A DNA stretch of 64,000 bases from JALHOM01 sp964444225 (GTDB lineage: Bacteria > Patescibacteriota > Saccharimonadia > Saccharimonadales > 2-12-FULL-41-12): positions 71,173 to 135,172 of the forward strand of contig CAYUFM010000001.1 of NCBI GenBank assembly GCA_964444225.1, given 5' to 3'. Positions 51,297 to 59,859 of the stretch are shown here, in pieces. Position numbers and translations under genes: made by a program. Numbering within the stretch: position 1 is the stretch's first letter; each line of letters opens with the position of its first letter. Below the pieces are notes generated by a model that worked only from the letters and a program-made list of their open reading frames with translations, was not told where the DNA came from and searched no databases.

Positions 51297-52207
51297 CAGA
51301 GCATTTCCTTCTCTAAGTTAGGCTGTGGAGCAACGCCCGGTCCCTTGGTGATTACTGGGGCGGTTAGATCGTTAAAATTTTTGAGTTGCTGACGAGTGGC
51401 TGTGTCTGGGTTGTAGCTGTCGTAGTAAAGTTCAATCAACTCCTGAGTATCTAGTGGCAGGCCCTGGATCCCACATTGCATCAATCCGCTTAAAACCGCC
51501 TGCACTCGATCACGAAGTTCGGTTTTCGCAGCCTCTAGTGATCCTTCATTTATAACAATGTGAGTTTTGTTATTGCCGAACATATTAAAAATCCCATCAA
51601 CCATAGTCCTGCTGGATGCTAGTGGTTTTTCCTTTTGTTCCTCTACCACCGGAAAATATGGCACCACAACATAAAAATGTTTATCCATAATATTGGTTTG
51701 GGCCGCCAGTGTATCTATAAAGTTTATGTAGTCGTCCATCAGTACCGATAACAACATATTTTCGTGTTCTATACGGATTTTATCTAATTTTTCTATGTAT
51801 TCTCTAAGGTCAACTTTTTGCGAGCGGATAAAAATTTGCACCGGAAAATAAAGCGAGTTTAAAAACCCCTGGTAGCTAAATTCTACAGCTTCTCTTTCCT
51901 GAGGACTCATAAGGTCAAAGTTTATAGATTTTACCATAACAACAGACCTAAAAGAGCCGTCGTTCATGATGACTATTCCGTCGCGTATCTCGGCTATTTG
52001 TAGGATATTTTGAGTGCTGTTTTTGTTAACAGGCTGAGGAGCTTTAGCTAATGGCTGTCCGCCAGGAATAGGACCGGAGGGTTGACCAGGTTGGACGGCA
52101 TTTACTTGAAAATTTTGTTGTTGAGGAGCTTGCGTTTGTCCGCCCGATGCAAATCCAACAGGAGTAAATTGTTGTCCCTGACCATTTGGTTGATTATTTG
52201 GATCCAT
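51296..52207 (-). CDS. VirB4 N-terminal-domain-like protein (split TraC/VirB4)
   Basis: A 303-residue protein. A Pro/Gln/Gly-rich N-terminus of about 65 residues precedes a domain with EIRDGIVIMNDGSFRSVVMV, SPQEREAVEFSYQGFLNSLY and YVVVPYFPVVEEQKEKP, the pattern of the N-terminal (TraC/VirB4-N) domain of type IV secretion ATPases. The ATPase motifs are absent and supplied by the gene that begins at its stop codon. The pair probably forms one complex. Similar splits exist in Gram-positive systems. Confidence 0.8.
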   Translation of the reverse strand: MDPNNQPNGQGQQFTPVGFASGGQTQAPQQQNFQVNAVQPGQPSGPIPGGQPLAKAPQPVNKNSTQNILQIAEIRDGIVIMNDGSFRSVVMVKSINFDLMSPQEREAVEFSYQGFLNSLYFPVQIFIRSQKVDLREYIEKLDKIRIEHENMLLSVLMDDYINFIDTLAAQTNIMDKHFYVVVPYFPVVEEQKEKPLASSRTMVDGIFNMFGNNKTHIVINEGSLEAAKTELRDRVQAVLSGLMQCGIQGLPLDTQELIELYYDSYNPDTATRQQLKNFNDLTAPVITKGPGVAPQPNLEKEML

Positions 52208-52210
52208 TTT

Positions 52211-52354
52211 TTATCTTTCCCTAGCCAATAGGTTGTTTAGAGATAAAATAGCAGACCTAAATATGTCATTTTTGTTCAAAAAACTATAAAAATACCCCTC
52301 AACGTAACTGCTGTTATGTCTCGTTGTATTTTGTAGTTTTTGATCAAAAGTCAT
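52211..52354 (-). CDS. Possible 47-residue small protein in the secretion operon
   Basis: A frame of 47 codons fills the 187-base gap between the PrgI-like and VirB4-N-like genes, in the operon direction. It starts MTFDQKLQNTTRHNSSY and ends LSLNNLLARER, with its stop three bases before the next ATG. The amphipathic, polar composition is coding-like and the tight junction resembles the other operon joints. The Shine-Dalgarno is weak (GTGGG); a GTG five codons upstream is an alternative start. No family recognised. Confidence 0.45.
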   Translation of the reverse strand: MTFDQKLQNTTRHNSSYVEGYFYSFLNKNDIFRSAILSLNNLLARER

Positions 52355-52394
52355 CGTTTTTATGCCCACTATTTTATTTCTAAACAACCTATAT

Positions 52395-53429
52395 TTAATG
52401 CAAATTAATCACAACTTCATTTAAGTCACCCTCGACTTCTCTCTTGGCTTGGCGTGCGATAGTAGCCACATCCAGATCATTGTTGCTTGCCAACTCTAGT
52501 ATAGCAGGGGTTGAAGCAGGTGGGATAGTTTCTTCTTGTGTTTTTTTGTGGTCATCCTGACCTTTGTAATTTGAGACGTCAGGACTCGGTGGTGGCAAAG
52601 GGGCATTTGGATCGATTGGGTTTATTACGCGCATGTGTGAATTCGGGTTAACGAATGGTGTTTTACGGCTTTTTAACTCTTGAGCAAGTGCCTTCTCGTC
52701 AATTGGTGGATCAGAGTAGGTCTGATAATCAGTGGGTGGCGGAGTAAACTGCATAGGCGGAGCGGTGGCTGATTGCAGTGGTTCGCCGTGTCTCACCCTG
52801 TCCATAACATCTAAATTTTGTGCTTTACGGATATCGCTACTCTGTTGCATCATCTTGTCGAAGTTGCCTGTAGTTTCTGCGTTAACTTCGTATACATCAG
52901 GAATGGTGGCCAGGTCTACTATCGGAACTTCTTGGGGTAGTGTAGTTGGGTTAATTAGTCGATCGGCGCTGTCTTGTGGTCGTATAACATTTTCGTACTG
53001 TGCGTCTTTTATAGCCCAACCATGAGTGTCAATAATTTGGCTCAAGGTTTGTAGTCGGCTTTTTACCTCTGTTTGGCTCAAATTGTCAGTCAAGGGTTTT
53101 TCTTCTTTTTTTGGAGCGGTTATTGTTACTAACTCTTCTAGCCCACTCTGGTCCCAGACCCTTTTGCGTGGTTTAAAGTAAAATCTTAACTTGGCTAGTA
53201 CCCACACCTCTGTTGATTGATCTTTACTCCATGGTACGGCCATAAATATGCCAACTATCATCGGTGGCGTAAAAATTGCTAGCAAAAATGGCAATCCGCG
53301 TGATAATGCAAAAATATTAAGATATCCAAAAAACAACCCTCCCGCACCAAAAACAAACTGCTTTAGGGTTAACGGCCCAAGGAACTTATCCTCCGCCTCA
53401 ATATCTTGGATAACTTTATATGTTGCCAT
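52395..53429 (-). CDS. PrgI-family (VirB3-like) secretion protein
   Basis: A 344-residue protein. Residues 1-95 are the PrgI domain: MATYKVIQDIEAEDKFLGPL, two adjacent membrane helices (LKQFVFGAGGLFFGYLNIFAL and LPFLLAIFTPPMIVGIFMAV), then LAKLRFYFKPRKRVWDQSG. PrgI is the Gram-positive equivalent of VirB3 and partners VirB4. The remaining 240 residues are hydrophilic, rich in Pro, Asp and Gln, and probably cytoplasmic and disordered. It starts the minus-strand run of secretion genes and diverges from the gene at 53569. Confidence 0.88.
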   Translation of the reverse strand: MATYKVIQDIEAEDKFLGPLTLKQFVFGAGGLFFGYLNIFALSRGLPFLLAIFTPPMIVGIFMAVPWSKDQSTEVWVLAKLRFYFKPRKRVWDQSGLEELVTITAPKKEEKPLTDNLSQTEVKSRLQTLSQIIDTHGWAIKDAQYENVIRPQDSADRLINPTTLPQEVPIVDLATIPDVYEVNAETTGNFDKMMQQSSDIRKAQNLDVMDRVRHGEPLQSATAPPMQFTPPPTDYQTYSDPPIDEKALAQELKSRKTPFVNPNSHMRVINPIDPNAPLPPPSPDVSNYKGQDDHKKTQEETIPPASTPAILELASNNDLDVATIARQAKREVEGDLNEVVINLH

Positions 53430-53517
53430 TATAAAACCAAAGACTTCTTAAAAGTCCTTATGTCTATTGTAACACTTTGGTAGCCCAAAATTAATAAAAA
53501 CCACAAACACTATATTA

Positions 53518-53546
53518 TTGACAATTTAATACAAATATGCTAATAT
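53518..53546 (+). promoter_or_regulatory. Promoter TTGACA - 17 bp - TAATAT
   Basis: A consensus -35 (53518-53523) and good -10 (53541-53546) at the ideal spacing, 22 bases before the ATG at 53569. It is the best sigma70-type promoter in the window. Confidence 0.7.
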
Positions 53547-53568
53547 TTAACTGTAAATATTAAAAATT

Positions 53569-54504
53569 ATGCAAGAAAAAAGACCCAATCAGCCACATCA
53601 AGCACAACCCGACCTTAGTCGCTTTTTGCCCGAACTAAGCGGTCTTGTGCCAAATGTAGCTCCTCGACCGCTCGTAGAGGGGCCTGTCTTGCCTGAGCCG
53701 GCACAACCAGGTCTTTTTGAAGGCTCACAAGAAGATGGTGTAGCACGGCCGTCGACCGAAGTTCCAACAAAGCGTCGAATACGTGGGCGAGATCAACCAA
53801 GTCAACCTCACGAAGTAACGCCGCAAACCCCTGTTGCTGAAGAAGAGTGGCAAGAATTTGATACCTTTACTAAGGCTAGAAAACAGCAAAAACAAAAGAA
53901 CCAGACAGATCAGAGTAAAAAAAACCCAATCAAAGCAGATAAACCTCCGGTAAAAAAAGACCAAGATTTTAGAATTGGTGAAAAAGCTTGGGTCGAGGCA
54001 GAATCCTATGAAGATAATCAAAGGAAGGCCGAGGAAAAAGCCTGGGCAGAACTTGGTAGATTTACCGCTAAGAAAGCCGCTATAAGAAATATGATTGATC
54101 AACATGCCACGCCACAATCAGATGATGCAGAAATTGTTGTGAAAGCCAAAAACCCGACAGTACCACAAAAACCAGGTGGCCGGCACTCTTTCACGACTGA
54201 AGACTGGCTAGAAAGACACGATGTTCCTACTGGATTAATCAAACTAGCTTTAGCCCAGGCTAAGTCTGAAGGAGATCCTGGCTTGAAGCGTAACCCACAG
54301 ATAGATCCTGCAGTTCATCAGGCAATTTCAAAACACTTTAAAGGTGGGACACCAAATGTCGTCCAGCAAGAAGAACCTAAAGACTCATCAGACAAAATTC
54401 CAGGAAAAAAACAGTCTCGATTAGCTGAGTCTCATGGTGCTATTGCAAGAGTTGTCCACCGGAGATTTGGTTTTAAAATGAAACCCTGGGGATTTGAAAA
54501 ATAA
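53569..54504 (+). CDS. Hypothetical hydrophilic protein inside the secretion locus
   Basis: A 311-residue protein with no signal peptide or membrane segment. The first 190 residues are low-complexity, rich in Pro, Gln, Glu and Lys (KKNPIKADKPPVKKDQ) and probably disordered. A short ordered part lies near residues 200-265 (GRHSFTTEDWLERHDVPTGL, IKLALAQAKSEGDPGLKRN). The basic end contains HRRFGFKMKPWGFEK. I do not recognise it. It is the only plus-strand gene between two minus-strand runs of secretion genes and has the strongest promoter seen here, so it may be an abundant cytoplasmic partner or a substrate. Confidence 0.7.
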   Translation: MQEKRPNQPHQAQPDLSRFLPELSGLVPNVAPRPLVEGPVLPEPAQPGLFEGSQEDGVARPSTEVPTKRRIRGRDQPSQPHEVTPQTPVAEEEWQEFDTFTKARKQQKQKNQTDQSKKNPIKADKPPVKKDQDFRIGEKAWVEAESYEDNQRKAEEKAWAELGRFTAKKAAIRNMIDQHATPQSDDAEIVVKAKNPTVPQKPGGRHSFTTEDWLERHDVPTGLIKLALAQAKSEGDPGLKRNPQIDPAVHQAISKHFKGGTPNVVQQEEPKDSSDKIPGKKQSRLAESHGAIARVVHRRFGFKMKPWGFEK

Positions 54505-54525
54505 ATAGAAGTTTTAAAAGTTAGC

Positions 54526-56268
54526 TTAAGATTCTGGTGGTGTTTTTGGTGGTTCCTGGGGTCTGTTCCTTGGGTCTATTCGGGGATCCATGTTGCCTCC
54601 ATATAAACGAGGTTCACCAACTTCAGGGCCAGGCTGGACATCTATTTGGTCGGTTGCCGCTCCAGCAGTGCCGTAACGATTACTTTGAACTTCAACAACA
54701 ATTTGTCTTGCTGTGTGAAGAAGGTCGTCGTCTCCACGATCCTCGGCTCTTTTTATTACTTCATTAAGGTTTGAAAATACCTGAGGTTTGGCCGTCCTAG
54801 CCAGTGTTCCGGGATCTGTAGAATCATGAATAGCCTTTAGGGTTGCCTCGTCAAAAGTTCGTGCCCTAGCTGTTTTACTAGTTTTGTGCTCAGGATTTTT
54901 AGCTTTAAAGTCTGCACTTTCTGCATCAGTACCAGCCTCAGCTTGCACTAAATCGTTAAGGGCGGAATAGCTAGGCGCCAGTTCCCACCTTCCTACTTGT
55001 TTATTGTATGCGTTTGCAAATCCAGCTAAAGATGCGGCCGAAGACGCGTTACCGCCAGATGCCCTCGCTAGCACTTTGACCATATCCTCCATGCCATTTT
55101 TTTTATCAAATGAAGTTCCTGTCATGACCATTTGCTTAGCCGCTGCTTGTTGGGCAGACCTGTCCCCAAATCGCATACCAGAAGTTTTGAATTGTTGTAT
55201 GGCGTTTACTGACTGCTCTTTTGTTAGTCCTTCTTCCTGTAGTCCTGCTAAAGCCAAAGATTCACTAGCAAATGTTCCGGCTCTCAATGCGTGATCATTC
55301 TCTTTTATTTTTAGCATTTCTGGAGATTTCATTTTTTCTGCGGTAGCTAGCTCTAATGCATTAGCTCTGGCATTGGCACCTGTTTGTCCTAGTCCATAAT
55401 GTCCACGAAGGCCTGTACCGACGGAGAGTCCAGCTCTATTTATTTTTCTAGCTGCGCTTTCTGAGCCAGGAATCCATTTTCTTCCTTCATAAAGTTGACC
55501 AGCTTTTAATTTTGCTTTTCGCTCAGCTGCAGTCTCAGTCAGACCTTTCGCTCTACCTTCCGCAAGTCCTCGGCGCTTTTTGTCCATCGTACCTTGAGCG
55601 GCGTTCATTACTGCAGATATAGCTCCACCCGCCAACTTAAATGCGAACGGTATCATGACTAAGGGTGCATACAGTACAACAATTCCGGCGATTAACCTTA
55701 ATATTGTTCCATCACCTCCGTTGCCGTTTGCTTGCCCGATCATTATCGCAAACATAGCATTACTTACAGCAAACAACACAGCAATTATTGGGTATACCAG
55801 TAGTGTTTTAACAAACAAATCAAACCACTTTTTAAAGTATTTTTCTGTTCCAGGTAATATGAATAGCGCTATTGCAACCGGCGAAGTAACAGTTAAAAAG
55901 AGTAGTAAGCCCTGTCTAATTATTAGTGTAAACAGCACCGATAAAGCGACGAGCCCAACTATTAGCAGCAAAGGAAATAGCGAAGCTAAAATTGCTATAG
56001 GCCCTGGCACGACTAGACTTTTAATAATAACTCCAAAAATAACAGCTAGCACGCCACCATTTACTATATTGCCTTGAATCTTTTCTGCACCTGGCGCTAC
56101 CTGTATGCCATCTCCCACAAAAGGTGTTGAAATTAAGTTTCCTAAACCATTGCCAATTATATTTGTAATATCAATCATGACTACACAAAGATAGATTGAA
56201 AGGTTGATGCCAATAACAGCAATAACAATCCTGGGTATAGCTTTTCTTACTGTGTATGCATCTAACAT
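54526..56268 (-). CDS. VirB6/TrbL-like channel protein, C-terminal part
   Basis: A 580-residue polytopic membrane protein. The first 230 residues have about six hydrophobic segments (AIPRIVIAVIGINLSIYLCVV, SLVVPGPIAILASLFPLLLI, LLLFLTVTSPVAIALFILP, IAGIVVLYAPLVMIPFAFKL), as in VirB6/TrbL inner-membrane channels of type IV systems. The C-terminal 340 residues are hydrophilic, Ala/Lys-rich and probably cytosolic. It begins directly after the in-frame TAA of the upstream gene (TAAATG), with GAAGGGTGGA as Shine-Dalgarno. Confidence 0.85.
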   Translation of the reverse strand: MLDAYTVRKAIPRIVIAVIGINLSIYLCVVMIDITNIIGNGLGNLISTPFVGDGIQVAPGAEKIQGNIVNGGVLAVIFGVIIKSLVVPGPIAILASLFPLLLIVGLVALSVLFTLIIRQGLLLFLTVTSPVAIALFILPGTEKYFKKWFDLFVKTLLVYPIIAVLFAVSNAMFAIMIGQANGNGGDGTILRLIAGIVVLYAPLVMIPFAFKLAGGAISAVMNAAQGTMDKKRRGLAEGRAKGLTETAAERKAKLKAGQLYEGRKWIPGSESAARKINRAGLSVGTGLRGHYGLGQTGANARANALELATAEKMKSPEMLKIKENDHALRAGTFASESLALAGLQEEGLTKEQSVNAIQQFKTSGMRFGDRSAQQAAAKQMVMTGTSFDKKNGMEDMVKVLARASGGNASSAASLAGFANAYNKQVGRWELAPSYSALNDLVQAEAGTDAESADFKAKNPEHKTSKTARARTFDEATLKAIHDSTDPGTLARTAKPQVFSNLNEVIKRAEDRGDDDLLHTARQIVVEVQSNRYGTAGAATDQIDVQPGPEVGEPRLYGGNMDPRIDPRNRPQEPPKTPPES

Positions 56269-57366
56269 TTATCCACCCTTCACCTGCGCGTAAACTACGG
56301 CTATCATGGCGCCTACTAAAACTATATTACCTATTAATCTAAACTGTTGCCAAGCTTTATAAGAACCGTCGTCAGGGTTAGTCGATACAGGAACCTCCTC
56401 CATAAGTGGTTTAATAAAATCCTCAAATACCGTATCTGTCATTGCTATACCCATATCAATTACCGGACAAATTATCCATGTCATTGGTGCAGTAAATTTA
56501 AAATCACAAGTGTCTTTATCTTCTGGATCGTCAACTGATCCGATAGGACTAGCGGCTGCGGCTGCTGCGAACTCCTCCTTTTGAGCAGCTGGCAACTTAT
56601 TGTAGTTTGCAATTTGAGCTTCTCCTCGTATAGATTCTGGTGTGCAGCCTGCTGGCACACCACTGCCATTAATTCGGTTGAATCTACTAGTAATATGTTG
56701 CGGGCCTATTTTTTGTGGCTCTCCGTCATCCCATATTTTAAAAACTAATTGATCAGATCTTCCTTCTGTTGCAGCGTACTCGCGGTCGATTCTTATAGGA
56801 CCGGCCGCTACCCTATAATTATTTTTAGCAGCAAATTGAGAAGTTAGCACATCAGTTGAGTCATAAATTGGAAAAAGTCCAACTGCATATTCTATCTTAA
56901 ACTCATTTACACTTGGTCCAAATGAGTTTTTACCAATTCTGCCGTTGCTAGCATCACAGAAATAGGTAAATGTATAGAATAATTCGCCTGCGCCCTCTAT
57001 GTTATCGTCTCTTCCAATTGGTCCAACATCTTGAATATTTTTTCCAAAATATTCAGATCTAGTCGGGCTGTAAGCTAGAGCCAAGTCTCCAAGTGTTGGA
57101 AAGTCTTTTATTAAAATACTGGTTTGGTTAAAGCTAGCATTAGTAAAATAATTTTCGCTTACATTCAGGGCGTCACCGTCACTGAGGCCTCTATATGCCG
57201 GGTTGATAATGTTTGCATCTAAGCCTGGGTTTAAGGCAAAGTTTGCAACCGTTAAGGCGCTTGAATTCGATGGTATGACGAAGTTAAGGCCGATCACAAA
57301 TAGAAAGTAACTAAAAGCAAATAAACCGTAAGTAAAATTATGAAAAACTTGTTTGGATTTTGTCAT
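56269..57366 (-). CDS. VirB6-like channel protein, N-terminal part with extracellular domain
   Basis: A 365-residue protein with a signal/TM segment (GLFAFSYFLFVIGLNFVIPS), a 230-residue extracytoplasmic beta-rich domain with Cys (TYFCDAS, AGCTPES, DTCDFKF), and a C-terminal membrane entry (MTWIICPVIDMGIAMTDTVF, then FRLIGNIVLVGAMIAVVYA). The hydrophobic end runs straight into the next gene, which is in the same frame, so the two look like halves of one larger secretion-channel protein separated by a single TAA. A TGATATAAT promoter lies upstream. Confidence 0.8.
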   Translation of the reverse strand: MTKSKQVFHNFTYGLFAFSYFLFVIGLNFVIPSNSSALTVANFALNPGLDANIINPAYRGLSDGDALNVSENYFTNASFNQTSILIKDFPTLGDLALAYSPTRSEYFGKNIQDVGPIGRDDNIEGAGELFYTFTYFCDASNGRIGKNSFGPSVNEFKIEYAVGLFPIYDSTDVLTSQFAAKNNYRVAAGPIRIDREYAATEGRSDQLVFKIWDDGEPQKIGPQHITSRFNRINGSGVPAGCTPESIRGEAQIANYNKLPAAQKEEFAAAAAASPIGSVDDPEDKDTCDFKFTAPMTWIICPVIDMGIAMTDTVFEDFIKPLMEEVPVSTNPDDGSYKAWQQFRLIGNIVLVGAMIAVVYAQVKGG

Positions 57367-57399
57367 TCTTTGAGCTAATACCCCACTAAAACTAAGGCA

Positions 57400-57408
57400 A
57401 TTATATCA
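57400..57408 (-). promoter_or_regulatory. Extended -10 for the channel genes
   Basis: Minus-strand TGATATAAT (hexamer 57400-57405) with a leader of about 27 bases before the ATG at 57366. Confidence 0.45.
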
Positions 57409-57500
57409 TGAAGGCTATGTTTAAATTAGTAGTATTGCTTATAAATATTTACCAAGGTGCAAAGACTCTTCAACCACTAGAAACATTAGGCTTGATAAAC

Positions 57501-57509
57501 TGATATAAT
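57501..57509 (+). promoter_or_regulatory. Extended -10 for the pilin array
   Basis: TGATATAAT (hexamer 57504-57509), 42 bases before the ATG at 57552. It diverges from the channel promoter about 95 bases away, and both have the same TGATATAAT form. Confidence 0.45.
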
Positions 57510-57551
57510 ATTTCCAGAAAACAACAATAATAGTTACGCTATATCTAATAA

Positions 57552-58304
57552 ATGACAGCAATAAAAAAAATATATAAAAAAAGTGGATTAATTCTTCTTC
57601 TGGTTATGATGGGGTCTTTACTTTATGTCCCGCAACAGGTATCGGCCTTAACTCTTTCTGAGGCAATCGAGGCTTGTAGTATCAGAATAAAGAAGCCTCA
57701 GTGTGAAGCAGCCGTGAGGGCCTGTACCACTAGCGCTTGTCGTACTAACGCAGTTAATAACACCAGTATTAGCGGAGCAAGGGTTGTGTCTTTTTGTAGA
57801 GTAGTTCAAGACCCTCAAAAGTGTCAGTCAGACTATGTAGAAAAATGTGGCGGTAAAAGAGATGCTGTTTTAGAACGATGCGTGACTGAGTTCAAGGCTA
57901 CCTTAACAACGACAGCGGCAGCTACGGGGGGCGGATCGGCAAGTGGAACAAGCACTAGCCCAATATCACTAAGCGAAAAGAATATTAAAAAAGGTACTCC
58001 ATGCGGTAGGGATACGGAAACCACTAAAGCTGTAAATATCCAGTTCGATATAGGCTGCGAGCAAAAGGCCGATAACCCAATAGTTGATATGCTATATGCC
58101 CTTATAAAGTTTTTAACTATTGGTGTTGGGTTGGTCTTGACTATATCGATAATCTTAGCTGGAATTATGTATACAACTTCTGGTGGTAGTGCCGAGCAGA
58201 CTACCAAGGCAAAAGACCGAATACTAAATGCCATGATTGGGTTGATTTTTTACTTACTAATATCGGCTTTAGCAAACTTCTTAATACCAGGAGGCCTATT
58301 CTAG
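57552..58304 (+). CDS. Type IV secretion pilin-like protein 1, with Cys-rich N-terminal domain
   Basis: A 250-residue protein with a signal peptide ending near VSALT, a Cys-rich domain of about 90 residues with at least eight Cys (EACSIRIKKPQCEAAVRACT), a Gly/Ser/Thr linker, and a C-terminal VirB2/TrbC-like pilin core. The core has two membrane helices (FLTIGVGLVLTISIILAGIM and ILNAMIGLIFYLLISALANF) linked by the TSGGSAEQTTKAKD loop. It is the longest of six paralogues, and the extra domain may be a tip or adhesion module. It starts the array. Confidence 0.85.
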   Translation: MTAIKKIYKKSGLILLLVMMGSLLYVPQQVSALTLSEAIEACSIRIKKPQCEAAVRACTTSACRTNAVNNTSISGARVVSFCRVVQDPQKCQSDYVEKCGGKRDAVLERCVTEFKATLTTTAAATGGGSASGTSTSPISLSEKNIKKGTPCGRDTETTKAVNIQFDIGCEQKADNPIVDMLYALIKFLTIGVGLVLTISIILAGIMYTTSGGSAEQTTKAKDRILNAMIGLIFYLLISALANFLIPGGLF

Positions 58305-58318
58305 GTTAATATTATATT

Positions 58319-58687
58319 ATGTATGATTTCTTGTTAGAAAATTTTTTACGTTTTGCAGCCCCTTGTTCTGGAGGTAGCTTCTTCGGCTTCCCTACTTGGT
58401 ATAAATATCTTGAAGGTCGCGACGATCCTACTGGCTGTAGCCCGGTGCTTACTGGCTTGGGTGATGTTTGGTTAATTCTGCTTGCAATTATAGAAATTCT
58501 ATTGCGTCTTGCGGCTATTGCGACCATTATCTTTATTATTTACTCCGGAATTCGGTATATTACAGCCAGGGGCAACTCCGAGAAAATCACATCTGCCAGG
58601 ATCTCTATCCAGGATGCACTTATAGGGTTGGTTATTACAATCGTAGCTATTGCTGTAGTTAGTTACTTTGGAACGAGGGTTAGTTAA
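58319..58687 (+). CDS. Type IV secretion pilin-like protein 2
   Basis: A 122-residue paralogue. The N-terminus (FLRFAAPCSGGSFFGFPTWY) lacks a clear cleavable signal. The pilin core is present: helix 1 LRLAAIATIIFIIYSGIRYI, loop TARGNSEKITSARISI, helix 2 ALIGLVITIVAIAVVSYFG. Two Cys residues occur in the first 45 residues. The stop TAA is followed at once by the ATG of the next pilin. Confidence 0.82.
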   Translation: MYDFLLENFLRFAAPCSGGSFFGFPTWYKYLEGRDDPTGCSPVLTGLGDVWLILLAIIEILLRLAAIATIIFIIYSGIRYITARGNSEKITSARISIQDALIGLVITIVAIAVVSYFGTRVS

Positions 58688-58984
58688 ATGACAGAAAAAA
58701 TCCTATATTTATTAGCGGTAACAAAACCCACAACCGATGATTTAGGTTTGCCAAATGTAGCTGCCGATGATGGCTTTGCAAAAGATGTGCTGGCAGTAGT
58801 CTTTGGCGTAATTGGTGCCTTGGCGGTGGTTACAATTATTGTTGGATCCATGAACTTGGCAAAAAGTGCTGGCAATCCAGAAGAAATTAGCAAAGCTAAA
58901 AGAACCATAATTTACTCCGTAATAGGATTGATTGTTGCGCTACTGGCAGAGACATTAGTATTTTTCGTGATAGGAAAATTATAA
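58688..58984 (+). CDS. Type IV secretion pilin-like protein 3
   Basis: A 98-residue paralogue, the shortest of the set, with no signal peptide. The core reads VLAVVFGVIGALAVVTIIVG, loop NLAKSAGNPEEISKAKRT, then YSVIGLIVALLAETLVFFVI. It is the most diverged copy: the loop has no TSGG. It starts with no gap after gene 2 and its last base is the first base of gene 4. Confidence 0.82.
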   Translation: MTEKILYLLAVTKPTTDDLGLPNVAADDGFAKDVLAVVFGVIGALAVVTIIVGSMNLAKSAGNPEEISKAKRTIIYSVIGLIVALLAETLVFFVIGKL

Positions 58985-59379
58985 TGAAAAAACTACACAG
59001 TATTTTATTCGCAATGTCTCTAGGGTTGCTTTTTTGTTTCTCTGCACCGGCATTGGCAGCAGAAGACGTATTTCAGGATGTTTGTAGTAAGCCGAATGCT
59101 TCTAGCTCAACTGTCTGTAAGTCTAAAAATCTTGGTGGCCAGAATCCAATCTTTGGACCGCAAGGAGTTATGACCTCAGTCATTAATATAGTGTCAACTA
59201 TTGTTGGGATAGTTGCGTTTATAATGATACTAGTCGGTGGATTCAAGCTGATAACATCCGGCAGTAATCCGCAAGATGTAAGTAAAGCGCGTGAAACCAT
59301 AATTTACGCCATAGTTGGCTTGATTATAGCGGCTTTAGCCCAAGTAATTGTACAATTTGTATTGAAGAGGATAAATTAA
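58984..59379 (+). CDS. Type IV secretion pilin-like protein 4
   Basis: A 131-residue paralogue with a cleavable signal (LFAMSLGLLFCFSAPALAAE), a short Cys pair (DVCSKPN, STVCKSK) and the pilin core: NIVSTIVGIVAFIMILVGGF, loop KLITSGSNPQDVSKAR, then YAIVGLIIAALAQVIVQFVL. It is very similar to pilins 5 and 6. Confidence 0.88.
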   Translation: MKKLHSILFAMSLGLLFCFSAPALAAEDVFQDVCSKPNASSSTVCKSKNLGGQNPIFGPQGVMTSVINIVSTIVGIVAFIMILVGGFKLITSGSNPQDVSKARETIIYAIVGLIIAALAQVIVQFVLKRIN

Positions 59380-59384
59380 TAAGT

Positions 59385-59786
59385 ATGAAATTTAAGTTAG
59401 TAGTTGTATCGTTTCTGTCTATTTTAGGGCTAGTTGGTGCTTTGGTAACCTTTGCTCCTAGTGCCAACGCAGGCTTATTTGAAAATGTAAAAAAAGACGC
59501 TTGTGGTGGCGCCGAGCTAAAAGGCACGGGTTCTAATTGTGCCACTTCAGACACTTCTCAACTAAACAAAACTATCCAAAGAATCATTAATATTTTAACT
59601 GTGATTATCGGAATTGTTGCGGTGATAATGATCCTTATAAATGGCTTTAAGTTTATAACTTCTGGAGGAGATACTAATAAGGTCGGGTCGGCTAAAAACG
59701 GAATACTCTATGCTGTTATTGGCCTCATCATAGTTGCTGTAGCGCAATTTATTGTTGCATTTGCTATAAACACAGGATCTTCGTAA
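59385..59786 (+). CDS. Type IV secretion pilin-like protein 5
   Basis: A 133-residue paralogue with a signal peptide (LSILGLVGALVTFAPSANAG), a Cys pair (DACGGAE, SNCATSD) and the core RIINILTVIIGIVAVIMILI, loop FITSGGDTNKVGSAKN, YAVIGLIIVAVAQFIVAFAI. It follows gene 4 by five bases. Confidence 0.88.
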   Translation: MKFKLVVVSFLSILGLVGALVTFAPSANAGLFENVKKDACGGAELKGTGSNCATSDTSQLNKTIQRIINILTVIIGIVAVIMILINGFKFITSGGDTNKVGSAKNGILYAVIGLIIVAVAQFIVAFAINTGSS

Positions 59787-59800
59787 AATCATTTTTGCTT

Positions 59801-59829
59801 TGCAAACTAAGCATAACTTGTGGTATAAA
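59801..59829 (+). promoter_or_regulatory. Promoter TTGCAA - 17 bp - TATAAA (TGG extended)
   Basis: The -35 (59801-59806) and -10 (59824-59829) are 17 bases apart and TGG precedes the -10. It would drive the sixth pilin separately from the other five. Confidence 0.6.
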
Positions 59830-59859
59830 ACAGATAGAATATATTAAGAAAGGTAAAAA

